DNA from: Mycolicibacterium hippocampi
Lineage (GTDB): Bacteria > Actinomycetota > Actinomycetes > Mycobacteriales > Mycobacteriaceae
DNA length: 64,000 bases
Direction of reading: 5' to 3'
Assembly (NCBI RefSeq): GCF_010723735.1
Contig: NZ_BLLB01000002.1
Span: 4,588,001 to 4,652,000, forward strand
Of this stretch, positions 43,877-52,368 are shown piece by piece. The translations under genes were made by a program, and so were the position numbers. A model generated the notes under the pieces. The model was not told the DNA's origin and made no database searches. It saw only the letters and a program-made list of their open reading frames with translations. Each line of letters starts with the position of its first letter. Positions within the stretch are counted from its first letter, which is position 1.

Positions 43877-44554
43877 TCAGCCCTTCTGGGCCGACAGCTT
43901 GCGGTACTCCAGCACGGTGTCGATGATCCCGTAGTCCTTGGCCTGCTCGGCGGTCAGGATCTTGTCACGGTCGGTGTCCTTGCGGATGACCGCCGCGTCC
44001 TTGCCGGTGTGGCGCGCGAGGGTCTCCTCCATCAGGGTGCGCATCCGCTCGATCTCGGCGGCCTGGATCTCCAGGTCGGAGAACTGTCCCTGGATGACGC
44101 CACCCAGCGACGGCTGGTGGATCAGGATGCGGGCGTTGGGCAGCGCCAGTCGCTTGCCGGGGGTACCGGCGGCGAGCAGCACCGCCGCCGCCGAGGCGGC
44201 CTGGCCCAGGCACACCGTCTGGATGTCGGCACGGACGTACTGCATCGTGTCGTAGATCGCCATCAGCGACGTGAACGAACCGCCGGGCGAGTTGATGTAC
44301 ATCGTGATGTCGCGGTCCGGATCCAGCGACTCCAGGACCAGCAACTGGGCCATGATGTCGTTGGCGGACGCGTCGTCGACCTGCACGCCGAGGAAGATGA
44401 TGCGCTCCTCGAACAGCTTGTTGTACGGGTTGGACTCCTTGACCCCGAAGCTGGAGTGCTCGATGAACGACGGAAGGATGTAGCGCGCCTGGGGCTCAAT
44501 TGCTCCTCGCGTCCGCAGTGGCTGATTCATAGCACCGCCGTGGGGCTGGGTCAT
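43877..44554 (-). CDS. clpP2: Clp protease proteolytic subunit 2
   Basis: Serine protease subunit of the ClpP1P2 tetradecamer. 225 residues from ATG 44554, which overlaps the clpP1 stop (ATGA); ATG 44530 (MNQPLRTRG, 217 residues) fits the usual length slightly better. Catalytic Ser in GQAASAAAVLL, His in ILIHQPSLGGV, Asp in KDTDRDKIL. The tail YRKLSAQKG is near-identical in form to other mycobacterial ClpP2. Essential in mycobacteria. Confidence 0.97.
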   Translation of the reverse strand: MTQPHGGAMNQPLRTRGAIEPQARYILPSFIEHSSFGVKESNPYNKLFEERIIFLGVQVDDASANDIMAQLLVLESLDPDRDITMYINSPGGSFTSLMAIYDTMQYVRADIQTVCLGQAASAAAVLLAAGTPGKRLALPNARILIHQPSLGGVIQGQFSDLEIQAAEIERMRTLMEETLARHTGKDAAVIRKDTDRDKILTAEQAKDYGIIDTVLEYRKLSAQKG

Positions 44555-45144
44555 GAGGCACTCCCGTTGAAGTTGACACTGGTGATGATGTGGTCGACGA
44601 AGCCGTACTCGAGGGCTTCCTGCGCGGTGAACCAACGGTCGCGGTCCGAGTCAGCCTCGATGCGCTCGATCGTCTGCCCGGTGAACTCGGCGTTCAGCCG
44701 GAACATCTCCTTCTTGATCGACGCGAACTGCTCGGCCTGGATCGCGATGTCTGCGGCCCCGCCGGTGATGCCACCCAGTGGCTGATGCATCAGGATGCGA
44801 GCGTGCGGCAGCGCATGACGCTTGCCCTTGGTGCCCGCGGCGAGCAGGAACTCGCCCATCGAGGCGGCCATGCCCATCGCATAGGTCGCCACGTCGCACG
44901 GTGCGAGCACCATGGTGTCGTAGATCGCCATACCCGCGCTGATGGAGCCGCCGGGCGAGTTGATGTAGAGGTTGATGTCCTTGGTCGGATCCTCGGCAGA
45001 CAGCAAGAGGATCTGCGCGCACAGCCGATTGGCGATGTCGTCGTCCACCTGCGAGCCGAGGAAGATGATCCGCTCGGACAGCAACCGCTCGTACACCGAG
45101 TCGACAAGGTTCAGGCCCGATGAGGCGCCACGCATGTCAGTCAC
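44551..45144 (-). CDS. clpP1: Clp protease proteolytic subunit 1
   Basis: 197-residue ClpP1. Catalytic Ser in GMAASMGEFLL, His in ILMHQPLGGI, Asp in DSDRDRWF. GTG start at 45144; an ATG 9 bp inside (45135) is an alternative. It is translationally coupled to clpP2 by a 4-bp overlap, and both subunits are needed for an active protease. It is 114 bp downstream of tig, with room for a separate promoter. Confidence 0.97.
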   Translation of the reverse strand: MTDMRGASSGLNLVDSVYERLLSERIIFLGSQVDDDIANRLCAQILLLSAEDPTKDINLYINSPGGSISAGMAIYDTMVLAPCDVATYAMGMAASMGEFLLAAGTKGKRHALPHARILMHQPLGGITGGAADIAIQAEQFASIKKEMFRLNAEFTGQTIERIEADSDRDRWFTAQEALEYGFVDHIITSVNFNGSAS

Positions 45145-45258
45145 GTCTGAATACCTGCTTTCTTTACGTACTTGCTACGCGGTGACCGGTCTTACGAATG
45201 ACACTAACCAACGTGCGCCGCCGGGGAGCCCCCAGACGGTGCCCGTTCGCTCAGAGCA

Positions 45259-46746
45259 TCACTTCGAGTCGTCGGCCTCGGGGGTGTCCTCGGCAGTGTC
45301 GGCGTCCTCGGCACTGCCCGCCTCATCACTGGTTTCCCCAGCGATTTCCTCAACGTCGTTTTCCACGCTGTCGTTTTCCACGCTGTCGTTTTCCTCAACG
45401 TCGTCCGCCGCCTCAACGTCCTCACCGGAGGGACCGAAGAACTCGGTGGTGTCGATCTCGGTGCCGTCGGTGTCGGTGACGGTGGCACCGTGCACCACCG
45501 CGGCAACGGTCAGGCCACGGCGGACATCGGCGAACATCGCCGGCAGCTGGTTGTTCTGCTGCAGCATCTGCAGCAGCTGCTGGGGCTCGACGCCGTACTG
45601 GCGAGACATCAGCACCAGACGCTCGGTCAGATCGTTCTGGCCGACCTGGATGTCGAGCTTGTCGGCGATGGCGTCCATCAGCAGCTGGGTCTTGATGGCC
45701 TTCTCCGCGTTGGTGCGGTTGTCGGCGTCGAACTCTTCGCGGCTGCTGCCCTGCTCCTTGAGCGACTCCTCGAACTTCGCCTCATCATGGTCGAGCCCGT
45801 GGATGGCGTTGTGCAGGGTGTCGTCGACCTGGGCCTGGACCACCTTCTCCGGCAGCGGCACCTCGACCTGTTCGAGAAGTTCCTCGATGGCCTTGTCGCG
45901 GATCTGCTCGGCCTGCTCGACCCGCTTGCCCCGGGCGACCTGCTCGCTGAGGTTGCTACGCAGTTCCTCCATGGTGTCGAACTCGCTTGCCAACTGCGCG
46001 AATTCGTCGTCGAGGTCGGGCAGCTCACGCACCTTGATCGACTTGACGGTGACGCTCACCTGCGCCTCCTGGCCGGCGTGCTCACCGGCGACGAGGGTGG
46101 TGGTGAAGTCGCGGCTCTCGCCCTCCTTGAGGCCGATGATCGCCTCGTCCAGGCCGTCGATCAGCTGACCGGAGCCGACCTCGTGGGACAGCCCCTCGGT
46201 GGCGGCCTCGGGCACGTCCTCACCGTCGACGGTCGCCGACAGGTCGATCGAGACGAAGTCGCCGTCCTCGGCGGCACGTTCGACACCGGTCAGGGTGCCG
46301 AAGCGCTTCTGCAGGTTCTCCAGCTCGGTGGCGACGTCCTCGTCGGTGACGCTGATCGGGTCCACGGTGATCTTCAACGTGGCCAGGTCGGGCAGCTCGA
46401 TCTCGGGACGGACGTCCACCTCGGCGGTGAACACCAGCTCCTCGTTGTCCTCGAGCTTGGTGATCTCGATCTCGGGCTGGCCGATGGGCTGCAGCGACGA
46501 CGACGTCACGGCCTCGCTGTAGCGGCCGGGCAATGCGTCGTTGACAACCTGCTCGATCACCGCGCCGCGGCCGACGCGGGCTTCCAGCAGCTTGCGCGGC
46601 GCCTTGCCGGGCCGGAAGCCGGGCAGCCGGATCTGCTTGGCCAGCTGCTTGAATGCCTTGTCGATCTCGGGTTCGAGCTCGGTGAAGGGCACCTCCACGT
46701 TGATGCGAACCCGGGTCGGGCTCAACTTCTCGACGGTGCTCTTCAC
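45259..46746 (-). CDS. tig: trigger factor
   Basis: Ribosome-bound chaperone and prolyl isomerase, 495 residues from the GTG at 46746 (VKSTVEKLSPTR). Ribosome-docking signature GFRPGKAPRKLLEARVG near 43-59 and the FKBP-type domain (EDGDFVSIDLSATVDGE) are visible. The C-terminus has a long acidic tail (about 60 residues, Asp/Glu-rich) in which 15 bp is repeated three times (45355-45399), giving SVEND-SVEND-VEE. Such acidic tails are usual for actinobacterial trigger factors, but the tandem unit is variable. Confidence 0.97.
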   Translation of the reverse strand: MKSTVEKLSPTRVRINVEVPFTELEPEIDKAFKQLAKQIRLPGFRPGKAPRKLLEARVGRGAVIEQVVNDALPGRYSEAVTSSSLQPIGQPEIEITKLEDNEELVFTAEVDVRPEIELPDLATLKITVDPISVTDEDVATELENLQKRFGTLTGVERAAEDGDFVSIDLSATVDGEDVPEAATEGLSHEVGSGQLIDGLDEAIIGLKEGESRDFTTTLVAGEHAGQEAQVSVTVKSIKVRELPDLDDEFAQLASEFDTMEELRSNLSEQVARGKRVEQAEQIRDKAIEELLEQVEVPLPEKVVQAQVDDTLHNAIHGLDHDEAKFEESLKEQGSSREEFDADNRTNAEKAIKTQLLMDAIADKLDIQVGQNDLTERLVLMSRQYGVEPQQLLQMLQQNNQLPAMFADVRRGLTVAAVVHGATVTDTDGTEIDTTEFFGPSGEDVEAADDVEENDSVENDSVENDVEEIAGETSDEAGSAEDADTAEDTPEADDSK

Positions 46747-46783
46747 GTTTCGTACTCCTCTATTGCCGTTCGGGTGGTGGTAC

Positions 46784-46860
46784 TGGTCGGGGTGACAGGA
46801 TTTGAACCTGCGGCCTTCCGCTCCCAAAGCGGATGCGCTACCAAGCTGCGCTACACCCCG
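46784..46860 (-). tRNA. tRNA-Pro (anticodon TGG)
   Basis: Acceptor stem CGGGGTG/CACCCCG, D arm with AGCTTGGTAG, anticodon loop CTTTGGGA reading CCA, T arm GGTTCAAATCC, discriminator A and an encoded CCA end. It is just upstream of tig on the same strand. Confidence 0.95.
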
Positions 46861-46990
46861 GTCGTCGCTGGCGTCGCGCAGCGCCGGACCACCGGCGATA
46901 CTACGGCCTGACCAGACAAAGCCTTCAATTGGATTTGAGTTGGGCGGGGCCGGTACAGTCTGCCGGTACTGTCCTCTATGTGCAGCACAT

Positions 46991-47064
46991 GCGGGCGTAG
47001 CTCAATGGTAGAGCCCTAGTCTTCCAAACTAGCTACGCGGGTTCGATTCCCGTCGCCCGCTCCA
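46991..47064 (+). tRNA. tRNA-Gly (anticodon TCC)
   Basis: Starts GCGGGCGTAGCTCAATGGTA; anticodon loop CTTCCAA, T arm GGGTTCGATTCCC, acceptor GCGGGCG/CGCCCGC, T discriminator and encoded CCA. Divergent from the tRNA-Pro, as in M. tuberculosis upstream of tig. Confidence 0.96.
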
Positions 47065-47125
47065 TCAGCTACCAGCTCAAGGTCGGCGAACAGACGTTCG
47101 GCGACCGGCCTTGTCCGAATCCCCG

Positions 47126-47680
47126 TCAGATCTCTGAAGCGGTGAGTAGCGCTGCCGCTGCGTTCTTCGTGGACTTGGGATAATGGCCGTTCATCAGCGC
47201 ATAGTCCGCGGCGCCAACGTGCAGGACGGTCAGTTGTTCGGCAAGCTCGGCCGGCGACGCGGCCCCGGCAAGAGCCGCCTGCCGAGCAAAGAACCGCGTC
47301 AACTGAGCTTTGTGATCCGCAGCGATACGAACCGCGGGGTGATTGGGATCGCGAAGTTCCGTGGCGATGTTGCCGAAGAAGCAACCGGAGAACTCCGGGT
47401 TTGAACAGTACTGCGCCTGCCTGTCGAAAACTTCGAGGATCCGCTCGCGGGGAACCGAGTCGTCGTCTTCATCCGGCAAGTTGCCGACTGCCATCTCATC
47501 GCAGCTGTCCAGCACCGCGAGAAGCAGATCGTCCTTGGAGCTGAAGTACTTGTACAGCGTCCGCTTCGACATTCCGATCGACGTCGTCAGGCGGTCGATT
47601 CCCACGGCGCCGAAACCTTCCCGGTGAAACAACTCGACCGCCGCGTCTATCGCACGCTGCCGAACGTCTTCGGCCGGCAT
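47126..47680 (-). CDS. TetR family regulator
   Basis: 184-residue repressor. HTH domain at about 6-52 (AIDAAVELFHREGFGAVGIDRLTTSIGMSKRTLYKYFSSKDDLL). The C-terminal domain contains QYCSNPEFSGCFFGNIATEL, a Cys-bearing segment common in the NemR/AcuR-like branch that senses electrophiles or quinones. It lies downstream of an old-yellow-enzyme and an OsmC gene on the same strand, which supports a reactive-electrophile sensor. A candidate operator (ATACA-ccga-TGTAT) is 72 bp upstream. Confidence 0.85.
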   Translation of the reverse strand: MPAEDVRQRAIDAAVELFHREGFGAVGIDRLTTSIGMSKRTLYKYFSSKDDLLLAVLDSCDEMAVGNLPDEDDDSVPRERILEVFDRQAQYCSNPEFSGCFFGNIATELRDPNHPAVRIAADHKAQLTRFFARQAALAGAASPAELAEQLTVLHVGAADYALMNGHYPKSTKNAAAALLTASEI

Positions 47681-47751
47681 CTGCTCGCCCTCCCACTCGC
47701 ACCTACGGCGCGTACGACAGTCCTCAACCCCTGCCAGCGCCGACCGCGATC

Positions 47752-47765
47752 ATACACCGATGTAT
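47752..47765. promoter_or_regulatory. candidate TetR operator
   Basis: ATACA-CCGA-TGTAT, a perfect 5-bp inverted repeat, in the gap between osmC and the tetR gene. It is followed by GATCTGTTT (47769-47777), which recurs within the 18-bp palindrome upstream of the old-yellow-enzyme gene. Confidence 0.4.
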
Positions 47766-47813
47766 AACGATCTGTTTACCCAGCGGGGTGCGTTGACGCC
47801 ATGGGGATGCCGT

Positions 47814-48374
47814 CTACCTCACAAGGGTGGTGACGATATCGACGGGATTGGCCAGGGTGTCCCGGATCGGGGAACGCTTCTGCACGGCGTCGGTGAGTTC
47901 CTGGAGTTGCTCGTCGGTCGCGGTGGGCGACTTGGCATGCACCCTGACCCGGATCTGCTGCGCGCCCGGACGCACCGAATCATCCAGATTGAGGAATCCC
48001 CGCAGGTCGAAATCGACCTCCAACTCCAGTCTCAACGAGGACAACTCGATTCCTCGCACGGCGGCGTTGGTGGCGTAGGTGACCGCGTAACAGCCGGCCA
48101 GCGCCTGCAGCACGTATTCCCCCGGGTTCGCGGCCTTGTCGGTACCAAGCAGCGCCGCCGGCTCGTCGGATTCCAGGACGTAGCGAGATGCCCGGCCGGC
48201 GACGATCTCACCGTTCTGTCGCATCGCGCCGGTCTGCGAGCGCTGGTGACACCCGGACAACCAGGCCGAACCCAGGGTGAAGCTCACCTGAGCCAGTCCC
48301 GGAGTGTCTTTCACCGCAATCATGGTCGCCGAAAGTGCTTCCTGGTCAACGCCGTTGAGGGAGGTGGTGGTCAT
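47814..48374 (-). CDS. OsmC family protein
   Basis: 186-residue OsmC/Ohr-fold protein, probably reducing organic peroxides or protecting against electrophiles. The redox Cys appears in LSGCHQRS and in LQALAGCYAVTYATNAAVRGI, the second being the hallmark core helix of the family (usually a-C-x-g). ATG at 48374, 7 bp after the old-yellow-enzyme stop, so they are one operon. Confidence 0.87.
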   Translation of the reverse strand: MTTTSLNGVDQEALSATMIAVKDTPGLAQVSFTLGSAWLSGCHQRSQTGAMRQNGEIVAGRASRYVLESDEPAALLGTDKAANPGEYVLQALAGCYAVTYATNAAVRGIELSSLRLELEVDFDLRGFLNLDDSVRPGAQQIRVRVHAKSPTATDEQLQELTDAVQKRSPIRDTLANPVDIVTTLVR

Positions 48375-48381
48375 GGTCTGC

Positions 48382-49491
48382 TCACCGTCGGGTAGCGGTC
48401 GGGTAATCGGTGTAGCCGCGGGGGTAGCCGGCGACGTCGGAGCCGTAGACACTTGGCAAATCCACCTCGGTGAGCGCGAGGTCGTCGAACAGCCGTGTCG
48501 GCAGGTCCGGGTTGGCGATGAAAGGCCGGCCGAAGGCTGCCGCATCGATGAAGCCTTCGGCGATCATCTCCTCAGCCTTCGCGACGGTGTAGTTTCCCGC
48601 TCCGATGATGATCCCGGAGAAGACTTTTCGCAGCGCGGCACGAAAGTCGGAGTCGAGTTCCGGCCCGTCGGCCCAGTCCGGCTCGCACAGATGCAGGTAG
48701 CCAAGTGCGCGCTCCTGAAGCGCTGCGGCCAGGTACAACCCCATGTCCATGCCATCGGCGTCGTCGAGTCCCCCGAACTTGATCATCGGTGACAGCCTGA
48801 CTCCCACGTGGGCTGCATCCCATTCATCGATGACCGCGTCGACCACCTCGAGCGGCAGCCGTGCCCGGTTCTCCAGCGAGCCCCCGTACTGATCGGTGCG
48901 CTGGTTCGAGGTGACCGCCATGAACTGCTGGAGCAGGTACCCGTTGGCACCGTGGATTTCGACCATGTCGAATCCGGCAGCACGCGCATTGCGGGCTGCA
49001 CGACGGAAGTCGTCGATCAGCTCGGGGATCTCGCTGACCTCCAGCGCCCTCGGCGTCGGACACTGGGCTGTGTAGCGCTCGCCGTCGGCGCGCTTGAGCG
49101 TGACCGTGCCGTCGAAGTCGATCGCACTCGCCGAGACACCCGGCTTGCCACCCTGGAGCGTTTCATGGGTGAGGCGTCCGACGTGCCAGAGTTGTATCGC
49201 GATTCGCCCGCCCGCCTCGTGAACGGCATCGGTGATCTTGCGCCAGCCCGCAACCTGAGGGTCGCTGTAGATGCCGGGGGTGTCCGCATAACCCTTGCCC
49301 TCCGGCGAGATCGGGGCGCCCTCGGTCACGATCAGTCCCGCACCGGCGCGCTGCGTGTAGTACTCCACCATCAAGTCGGTTGGCACATCACCCGGCGACG
49401 CCGCCCGCATTCTGGTCATGGGCGCCATGAAGACCCGGTGCGGCGCCACGAAGGCGGGCAGTTCGAGGGGTTTGGAGATGAGCTTGGTCAT
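48382..49491 (-). CDS. old yellow enzyme, alkene reductase (NemA/OYE family)
   Basis: 369-residue FMN-dependent ene-reductase using NADPH to reduce activated C=C bonds, nitroesters or quinones. Family motifs: FVAPHRVFMAPMTRMRA near 13-29, LWHVGRLTH near 100-108, the His-x-x-Asn substrate pair in MVEIHGANGYLLQQF near 181-195, and RTDQYGGSLENRARLPLEV. Operon with osmC and, after a gap, tetR. Likely induced by reactive electrophiles. Confidence 0.93.
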   Translation of the reverse strand: MTKLISKPLELPAFVAPHRVFMAPMTRMRAASPGDVPTDLMVEYYTQRAGAGLIVTEGAPISPEGKGYADTPGIYSDPQVAGWRKITDAVHEAGGRIAIQLWHVGRLTHETLQGGKPGVSASAIDFDGTVTLKRADGERYTAQCPTPRALEVSEIPELIDDFRRAARNARAAGFDMVEIHGANGYLLQQFMAVTSNQRTDQYGGSLENRARLPLEVVDAVIDEWDAAHVGVRLSPMIKFGGLDDADGMDMGLYLAAALQERALGYLHLCEPDWADGPELDSDFRAALRKVFSGIIIGAGNYTVAKAEEMIAEGFIDAAAFGRPFIANPDLPTRLFDDLALTEVDLPSVYGSDVAGYPRGYTDYPTATRR

Positions 49492-49855
49492 GCCTTTCCT
49501 TTCCTAGGAGTCGCTGTCACCGTCCCCTGTTGCGCGCAGCGACCGCCGGAGGCTGCGCCCGCCAACCAGCCACAATGGAACGTGTTGTACGACAACGACA
49601 CTCGTTGCGTTTCGATGAGGGAACCCGCCATCCGCGCGCTCCGCCGGCAAGAGTAACACACCCGGAAACAGATCTGTTTCCTCCTGGCGAAAATTTCTGG
49701 ATCCGCCCCCAACCAACCCTCACCGGCGACCCCCTCGGCCAAATCCGAGGATTCGGCGAGGTGCCGCTCGGGTAGTCGGCAACCGGACGACGGAGTCCTT
49801 GATGAGGCAGGCACCTCCACCACCGAAAACGCCGGTTCGGACCAAGGGAAACGAC
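49492..49855. promoter_or_regulatory. divergent intergenic region with two palindromes
   Basis: 364 bp between divergent OYE and Nramp-like genes. It contains GTTGT-ACG-ACAAC (49584-49596) and a perfect 18-bp palindrome GGAAACAGATCTGTTTCC (49664-49681). These are probable binding sites of a dimeric regulator. Several short frames here lack support. Minor hairpins near 49730-49790 could belong to the Nramp-like leader, but I cannot match them to a known riboswitch. Confidence 0.5.
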
Positions 49856-51112
49856 ATGGCAGAGCCCGAACACTCCGCACCCGAACCCGTGGCCGTCTCC
49901 GACGACGAACGGTCAGGTCCGAAGTCCTCCAAGGCGACCAGAACCGCGCTTCTGGGCGCGATGTTCCTGATGGCGACCAGCGCGGTCGGCCCCGGATTCA
50001 TCACCCAGACCACCGACTTCACCGTCAGACTCGGCGCGGCCTTCGCGTTCGCGATCGTCGCCTCGATCATCATCGACTTCGCCGTCCAGCTGAACGTGTG
50101 GCGGGTCATCGGGGTCTCCGGGATCCGGGCCCACGAACTGGGCAACAAGGTGCTCCCCGGTGTCGGGTACGCGCTCGCCGCCCTGGTGGTGGTGGGTGGG
50201 CTGGTGTTCAACATCGGCAACACCAGCGGCGCCGGCCTCGGCACGGACGCGATGTTCGGCCTCGACCCACGCATCGGCGGTGCGGTCTCGGCGCTCATCG
50301 CCATCGGGGTGTTCCTGAGCAAGCGGGCCGGCGTCGGACTCGATCGGATCGTGGTGGTGCTCGGGGCCGGGATGATCCTCATGACCGCCTACACCGCGAT
50401 CGTGTCGCGGCCACCGCTCGGTGAGGCGCTGCGTAACGCGGTGCTGCCCGAGTCGGTCAACTTCCTGGCGATCACGACGATCGTCGGCGGCACGGTGGGC
50501 GGCTACATCACCTACGCCGGCGCGCATCGCCTCCTCGACACCGGGGTGACCGGGCCGGAGAACGTCGGCCGGATCACCAGCACCTCGCTCTACGGAATCA
50601 TCGTCACCGGCGTCATGCGCACGCTGTTGTTCCTCGCGATCCTCGGGGTGACCGTCGGCGGGGCCGTCCTCGCCGACGACAACCCCACCGCGTCGGCGTT
50701 CGAAGCCGCACTCGGCACCGCCGGCGGGGTGTTCTTCGGCGTCATCCTGTGGGCCGCCTCGATCACCTCGGTGATCGGTGCCGCGTACACGTCGGTGTCG
50801 TTCCTCACCACGTCGAAAACCACGCGCCGCCGGCAGAACATCCTGACGGTGGGCTTCATCGCGCTCAGCGCCGCGTTGTTCGTCGTCCTCGGCGCCGCGC
50901 CGGTGACGCTGCTGATCTTCGCCGGCGCCTTCAACGGCCTGATCCTGCCCATCGGGTTCACCGTGGTGGTGTGGGTGGCCTGGAGGCGCCGCGACCTGAT
51001 GCACGGCTACCAGTACCCGATGTGGCTCAAGCTGGTGGCGCTCGCCGTGTGGCTGCTGACGCTGTACCTCGGGTGGATGTCGCTGAGCGGCCTCGCCGAG
51101 CTGTGGAGTTGA
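49856..51112 (+). CDS. Nramp-like membrane transporter (YcsG type)
   Basis: 418-residue membrane protein with about 11 hydrophobic segments, of the Nramp superfamily. ATG at 49856 with AAGGGAAA upstream. In TM1 the classic metal site D-P-G-N is absent (SAVGPGFITQTTDFT), and the TM6 M-P-H motif is replaced (YITYAGAHRL). This is the YcsG-like branch, so divalent metal transport should not be assumed. It is 22 bp upstream of a DUF1445 gene, reproducing the Bacillus ycsG-ycsI pair linked to 5-oxoprolinase (kipIA) genes. Confidence 0.85.
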   Translation: MAEPEHSAPEPVAVSDDERSGPKSSKATRTALLGAMFLMATSAVGPGFITQTTDFTVRLGAAFAFAIVASIIIDFAVQLNVWRVIGVSGIRAHELGNKVLPGVGYALAALVVVGGLVFNIGNTSGAGLGTDAMFGLDPRIGGAVSALIAIGVFLSKRAGVGLDRIVVVLGAGMILMTAYTAIVSRPPLGEALRNAVLPESVNFLAITTIVGGTVGGYITYAGAHRLLDTGVTGPENVGRITSTSLYGIIVTGVMRTLLFLAILGVTVGGAVLADDNPTASAFEAALGTAGGVFFGVILWAASITSVIGAAYTSVSFLTTSKTTRRRQNILTVGFIALSAALFVVLGAAPVTLLIFAGAFNGLILPIGFTVVVWVAWRRRDLMHGYQYPMWLKLVALAVWLLTLYLGWMSLSGLAELWS

Positions 51113-51134
51113 GCCGACCGGCCGAGGAGCGCAG

Positions 51135-51938
51135 ATGAATTTCCACACCGCCCCTGCGGACACGGCCGCCATCTCCCCCTCGGAAGCCCGGCGCCGGTTC
51201 CGGGACGGCCTGGTGACCCCGACGGCCGGATGGGCGGCCGGCTACGCGCAGGCCAACCTGATCGCCGTGCCCCGCGAGTACGCCTTCGACCTGATGCTGT
51301 TCACCCAGCGCAACCCGAAGCCGTGTCCGGTGCTGGAGGTGCTCGAACCCGGCGAGTTTTCCGGCCCGCTGCTCGCCGACGGCGATGTACGCACCGACAT
51401 TCCGGCCTATCGCATCTACGTCGCCGGCGAGCTGGTGGCCGAGACGTCGGATGCCTCCGATCACTGGACCGACGACCTGGTCGCGTTCCTCATCGGCTGC
51501 AGCTTCAGTTTCGAAGCGGCGCTGCAGGAGTCGGGCGTTCCGGTGCGCCACGTCGACGCGGGCACCAATGTGCCGATGTACCGCACCAACCGCAGGTGCC
51601 GGCCGGCGGGGCAGATCAGTGGCCCGCTGGTGGTGTCGATGCGGCCGATACCGGCGCCGCAGGTCGCCGATGCGGTACGCATCACGTCCCGTTATCCGTC
51701 GGTGCACGGCGCCCCGGTGCACGTCGGTGATCCCGCCGCGCTGGGCATCACCGACCTGTCCGCACCGGATTTCGGCGACGCCGTGACCGTCGGCCCGGAT
51801 GACATCCCGGTGTTCTGGGCGTGCGGGGTCACCCCGCAAACCGCCGTCATGCAGTCACGTCCGCCGCTGGCGATCGGTCACGCGCCCGGGCACATGTTGA
51901 TCACCGACCTGCGGGACAGCGCACTGCAGGTGCCGTGA
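51135..51938 (+). CDS. DUF1445 putative hydro-lyase (YcsI type)
   Basis: 267-residue protein of the DUF1445/D-glutamate-cyclase-like family. Family marks: ARRRFRDGLVTPTAGWAAGYAQANLIAVP at the N-terminus, FCQRNPKPCPVLEV-like FTQRNPKPCPVLEV, MYRTNRRCRPAGQISGPLVVSMRP in the middle, and the C-terminal FWACGVTPQTAVMQSRPPLAIGHAPGHMLITDL. Members are thought to hydrate or cyclise acidic amino acids. It is in an operon with the Nramp-like transporter. Confidence 0.88.
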   Translation: MNFHTAPADTAAISPSEARRRFRDGLVTPTAGWAAGYAQANLIAVPREYAFDLMLFTQRNPKPCPVLEVLEPGEFSGPLLADGDVRTDIPAYRIYVAGELVAETSDASDHWTDDLVAFLIGCSFSFEAALQESGVPVRHVDAGTNVPMYRTNRRCRPAGQISGPLVVSMRPIPAPQVADAVRITSRYPSVHGAPVHVGDPAALGITDLSAPDFGDAVTVGPDDIPVFWACGVTPQTAVMQSRPPLAIGHAPGHMLITDLRDSALQVP

Positions 51939-51967
51939 GCGCGGTTCCCCGGCACTGGTTCCGGGAT

Positions 51968-51994
51968 CTCCACACGATCTCCATGTGAACTCCA
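51968..51994. promoter_or_regulatory. CTCCA direct repeats at 11-bp steps (site 2)
   Basis: CTCCA begins at 51968, 51979 and 51990, exactly 11 bp apart, as at 40323-40349. Upstream of the small gene at 52030. Likely site of an OmpR-type or SARP-type regulator. Confidence 0.6.
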
Positions 51995-52029
51995 AGCCCG
52001 CGCAGGCGGTGTGCAAGACGCTGGTGGGC

Positions 52030-52296
52030 ATGAACGAATACACCGAAACCCTGCCCAGGCCCTACTGCCCGCCCGACACCGCGGCAACCCCCGCCGAGCC
52101 GGTGTTCATCAGTGTCACCGAAGTGCTGCTCGGCAGCGCCGCGGCCTGCTCGACCGTGGACGCCCGTCGGGTCGGCGCGCTGCACAACTGGTGGACGAGC
52201 CGCGCTGAACGACGGGATCGTCGACGACGGATGGCGCGACGCCGGCCGGACTACTTCGAGCACGCGGCGATGGCCAGGGAGATGCACCGCTTGTGA
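52030..52296 (+). CDS. small hypothetical protein
   Basis: 88 residues from ATG 52030 (MNEYTETLPRPYCPP); a GTG at 51985 could add 15 residues but would overlap the 11-bp repeats. The composition is mixed, with a basic stretch SRAERRDRRRRMARRRPDYFEH near the C-terminus and no signal peptide. I do not recognise it. GC-rich third positions support coding. Placed after the CTCCA repeats, it may be part of that regulon. Confidence 0.5.
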   Translation: MNEYTETLPRPYCPPDTAATPAEPVFISVTEVLLGSAAACSTVDARRVGALHNWWTSRAERRDRRRRMARRRPDYFEHAAMAREMHRL

Positions 52297-52368
52297 CCCG
52301 AGCCAAAATCACGCCCGCGTGCAGATCCAGCAAATTACGAATGCATAACTATTTCTGACTGCTGCGGT

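Noticed and set aside
45490..46911. 473-codon plus-strand frame opposite tig that runs into the tRNA-Pro
   Set aside because: tig and the tRNA are certain, and a protein frame across a tRNA is not credible.
49640..49798. Possible metal or other riboswitch in the Nramp-like leader
   Set aside because: Some hairpins are possible, but I could not match the conserved core of the M-box, yybP-ykoY or any other class.
49720..50382. Minus-strand frame of 220 codons between the OYE gene and the Nramp-like gene
   Set aside because: Mostly antisense to the Nramp-like gene; no family resemblance and no ribosome site.
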